From contig NC_014375.1 of NCBI RefSeq assembly GCF_000144605.1, positions 2,982,501 to 3,046,500 of the forward strand: a stretch of 64,000 bases of DNA, read 5' to 3'. This DNA is from Brevundimonas subvibrioides ATCC 15264. Lineage in GTDB: Bacteria > Pseudomonadota > Alphaproteobacteria > Caulobacterales > Caulobacteraceae. The first letter of the stretch is position 1. Each line of letters starts with the position of its first letter. The notes under the pieces were generated by a model, which was not told the origin of the DNA, searched no databases, and worked only from the letters and a program-made list of their open reading frames with translations. Positions 61,834 to 64,000 of this stretch are shown piece by piece. The translations under genes were made by a program, and so were the position numbers.

Positions 61834-62109
61834 TTAGTGCGCGGTCTTCTTGCCGCCCTTCAGGAAGAAGTAGCCGGCCACGCCCACGACCACGGCCGCG
61901 ATCAGGCCGCTGATCATGCTGCCGCCCGGCTGGAAAGCCAGGGTCAGGAACAGCAGGGCGCAGGCGATGATCAGCGAGCCCCACTTGGCCAGGTCCTGGA
62001 ACAGGGCCCAGGTCGCCGACTGCTCCTCGATCGTCATCGTGCCGTGCACATAGGCCTCCGCATCGTGGTCGGCGGCGTCGTGCAGGGTGTCGTGCTGATG
62101 GTCGGCCAT
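61834..62109 (-). CDS. aa3-type cytochrome c oxidase subunit IV
   Basis: A 91-residue protein. A His- and Asp-rich N-terminus (MADHQHDTLHDAADHDAEAYVHGTMTIEEQSATWALFQDLAKWG) leads into two hydrophobic stretches (SLIIACALLFLTLAFQPGG, ISGLIAAVVVGVAGYFFL). The core MTIEEQxATWxxFxxLxKW is the signature of the small aa3-type subunit IV of alphaproteobacterial oxidases. It sits in the inner membrane with the main oxidase, which is encoded elsewhere. The family's normal size is 40-90 residues, and the N-terminal extension before MTIEEQ is somewhat long. Confidence 0.85.
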   Translation of the reverse strand: MADHQHDTLHDAADHDAEAYVHGTMTIEEQSATWALFQDLAKWGSLIIACALLFLTLAFQPGGSMISGLIAAVVVGVAGYFFLKGGKKTAH

Positions 62110-62177
62110 GGGAGGGGTCCGGTCGTGAAAGCGTTGTGGCGGGTCTTATAGCGACAGGGGCGTCAGGCTCAAGGCTT

Positions 62178-63986
62178 TCAGCCCAGCGCCTCGAACTGAT
62201 CGACCAGCCGTTCCAGCCGCCGGGTCCCGATGGTCCAGAACGCCGGGTCGCGCGGATTCAGCCCGAAAGGCTCCAGCGCCTCGACGTAGGTCTTCGTTCC
62301 ACCGGCCGCGAGCAGTTCCCGGTACAGCGGCGCGAACCCGTCCGGGTCCTTTCGCCGCGTCTCCATCAGGGCCGCGACCAGCAGGTCGCCGAACGCATAG
62401 GCATAGACGTAGAAGGGCGAGTGGACGAAGTGGCTGACATAGCTCCACCACGTCTCGTAGCCGGGATTCAGCGTCACCGCGGGTCCCAGAGACGCGCCCA
62501 TCTCTTCGATGAACAGGTCGCCAAGGCGGTCGGCCGAGACCTCGCCCTTCGCCCGCTCGTCGTGGAAGCGGGTCTCGAAGCGGTGGAAGGCGATCTGACG
62601 CACCACCGTGTTCAGCCCGTCCTCGATCCGCCCGGCCAGCAGGCCGCGCTGCTCGGCCTTGGGAGCCGTGGCCAGCAGCCGGTCGAACGTCAGCCCCTCG
62701 GCGAAGATCGACGCCGTCTCGGCCAGGGTCAGGGGCGTGTCGGCCAGCAAAGTGCCCCTTTCCGCCGCCAGGGTCTGGTGCACGCCGTGACCCAGCTCAT
62801 GCGCCAGGGTCAGGACGTCGCGCCGCTCGCCCATCCAGTTCAGGAAGACATAGGGGTGCCGGTCGGCCGTGACCGGGTGGGCATAGGCTCCTGACTGCTT
62901 GCCCGCCCGCGCGCGTCCGTCGATCCAGGGCTTGTCGAAGAACCGTCCGGCGCGGTCCGAGAATTCGGACCCCAGGTCGCCGAAGCTCTCCAGCACCAGC
63001 GCGCGGCCCTGCGTCCAGTCGAACCCGCGCGGGGCCGTCGTCTCCAGCGGTGCATTGCGATCCCACTGGTCCAGCTTTGCCTTGCCCAGGGCTTTCGCCT
63101 TCAGCGCATAGTAGCGGTGCGACAGTTTCGGATAGGCGGCAGCGACCGCATCGGCCATGGCGTCGACCGCCTCGCCGTCGACCTCGTTGGCCAGGTGGCG
63201 GCTGTCGGCCGGCCGCTTGAAGCCGCGCCAGCGGTCCTCCATCGCCTTGTCGGCGGCGACGGTGTTCAGCACCAGGGCCAGGGTCGAGGTTCGCGCCGCC
63301 AGGGCGGCGTTCAGCCCCTCGGCCGCGCCGCGACGCTTGGCTTCCTTGGGATCGGACAGCTGGTTCAGCGCCTCCGACAGCGTCAGGCTCTCCTTGCCGC
63401 TCTCGACCCGCAGCGCCGCCAGGGTCTCGTCGAACAGCCGGGGCCACTGGGCCGCGATCGGCATCCGCTCGGCGATGAAGGTCTCCAGCTCGCTCGACAG
63501 CTCATGCGGCTTCATGGCCCGCACGCGTCGCAGCCAGGGTCGCCATTTCGCCGCGTCAGCATCGGCCGACAGCGCGGCCTCGATCTCCGCCTCGTCCAGC
63601 TGGTTGATCTCCAGCGTCAGCCAGACCGTCGGGGTGGCGATGGTCGTGATCTTCTCGCGCAGGTCGGCCTCGAACCCTTGCGCTCCCGCATCGTCACGCG
63701 CCGTCGAGGCGGCCAGAAACGCATAGGCCCCCAGGGCGCCGAGGCGCTCGCTGGCCTGTTCGTACAGGGTGATCGCCCGGTTCAGCGTCGCCCCCAGCGC
63801 CGGCGCATCGCCGCGTTGCGCGACGAACCGCCCCTTGAGCGCATTCATCTCGGCCACGCCCTGCCGCGCGGTCTCCAGATCGGCCGCGATCCTCGCATCC
63901 GTGCGCGAGCCATAGAGGTCGGACAGGTCCCACAGCGGCGGCTCGGCGGGATCGGAATGGGGCGGGGCTTTGAAGGGCGCGTTCAT
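62178..63986 (-). CDS. pepF: Oligoendopeptidase F (M3 metallopeptidase)
   Basis: A 602-residue cytoplasmic zinc peptidase of normal length. The zinc-binding helix is LAHELGHGVHQTLAAERG, with the third ligand Glu in TASIFAEGLTFDRLL. N-terminal PPLWDLSDLYGSRTDARIAADLE and C-terminal YVSHFVHSPFYVYAYAFGDLLVAALME are typical of PepF. It degrades peptides of roughly 6-20 residues. GAGGGG precedes the ATG near the window's edge. It stands alone, 68 bp from the oxidase subunit gene downstream. Confidence 0.94.
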   Translation of the reverse strand: MNAPFKAPPHSDPAEPPLWDLSDLYGSRTDARIAADLETARQGVAEMNALKGRFVAQRGDAPALGATLNRAITLYEQASERLGALGAYAFLAASTARDDAGAQGFEADLREKITTIATPTVWLTLEINQLDEAEIEAALSADADAAKWRPWLRRVRAMKPHELSSELETFIAERMPIAAQWPRLFDETLAALRVESGKESLTLSEALNQLSDPKEAKRRGAAEGLNAALAARTSTLALVLNTVAADKAMEDRWRGFKRPADSRHLANEVDGEAVDAMADAVAAAYPKLSHRYYALKAKALGKAKLDQWDRNAPLETTAPRGFDWTQGRALVLESFGDLGSEFSDRAGRFFDKPWIDGRARAGKQSGAYAHPVTADRHPYVFLNWMGERRDVLTLAHELGHGVHQTLAAERGTLLADTPLTLAETASIFAEGLTFDRLLATAPKAEQRGLLAGRIEDGLNTVVRQIAFHRFETRFHDERAKGEVSADRLGDLFIEEMGASLGPAVTLNPGYETWWSYVSHFVHSPFYVYAYAFGDLLVAALMETRRKDPDGFAPLYRELLAAGGTKTYVEALEPFGLNPRDPAFWTIGTRRLERLVDQFEALG

Positions 63987-64000
63987 GCCCCTCGTTGTGG

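Overview
The window is GC-rich (roughly two-thirds G+C by eye), gene-dense DNA from an alphaproteobacterium of the Caulobacterales; a Brevundimonas-like organism is my best guess. The reasons are an oxidative D-xylose pathway whose proteins closely resemble, from memory, those of Caulobacter crescentus (XylX, XylB, XylC, XylD), large TonB-dependent receptors beside LacI regulators and a tryptophan-halogenase-like protein, an imuA-imuB-dnaE2 cassette with an alphaproteobacterial GTTC-N7-GTTC type LexA site, and an aa3-type oxidase subunit IV. No rRNA, tRNA, CRISPR array, insertion sequence or phage gene was seen.

Layout. (1) 1-2.8 kb: the start of a membrane-bound LytTR-type regulator (cut by the window edge) and a divergent secreted alpha/beta hydrolase. 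(2) 2.9-18.5 kb: a beta-glycan utilisation locus: GH2 exo-glycosidase, FucP-type sugar permease, ROK sugar kinase, tryptophan-halogenase-like flavoprotein, TonB receptor, SLC45/GPH-like permease, GH3 beta-glucosidase and a LacI regulator. Three copies of one LacI-type palindrome (core GACAGCGCTGTCA) precede the GH2, the TonB receptor and the GH3, so they probably form one regulon. (3) 18.7-28.8 kb: a second TonB receptor, a GH43 beta-xylosidase/arabinosidase, a PL10-like pectate lyase and a 1002-residue secreted protein that looks like a beta-helix joined to a TIM barrel. (4) 28.9-41.2 kb: a xylose/pectin block: LacI regulator (XylR-like), xylX, xylB, xylE, xylA, xylC, an aldose epimerase, PL10 pectate lyase and CE12 esterase, then an FCD-type GntR regulator and a divergent xylonate dehydratase. 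Together these would release xylose-bearing or pectic oligosaccharides outside or in the periplasm, import them, and oxidise xylose to 2-oxoglutarate (Weimberg route).

(5) 41.3-46.9 kb: the SOS mutagenesis operon imuA-imuB-dnaE2. (6) 47.0-51.1 kb: an isolated altronate dehydratase (galacturonate catabolism) and a two-gene secreted unit, DUF305 plus LVIVD-repeat protein. (7) 51.2-55.7 kb: a PspA-centred membrane-stress cluster equivalent to E. coli yjfIJKLMC but split into two divergent arms around a near-perfect palindrome. (8) 55.9-64.0 kb: housekeeping genes: UDP-glucose dehydrogenase, a proton-translocating transhydrogenase operon interleaved with four small membrane proteins, cytochrome oxidase subunit IV and oligoendopeptidase F.

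Nearly every base is coding; the longest gap between genes is under 300 bases. Several start codons were moved downstream of the longest frame, on the basis of ribosome-binding sites, signal peptides or overlaps with the upstream stop. Most family calls rest on motifs read by eye and remembered family features, not on searches.
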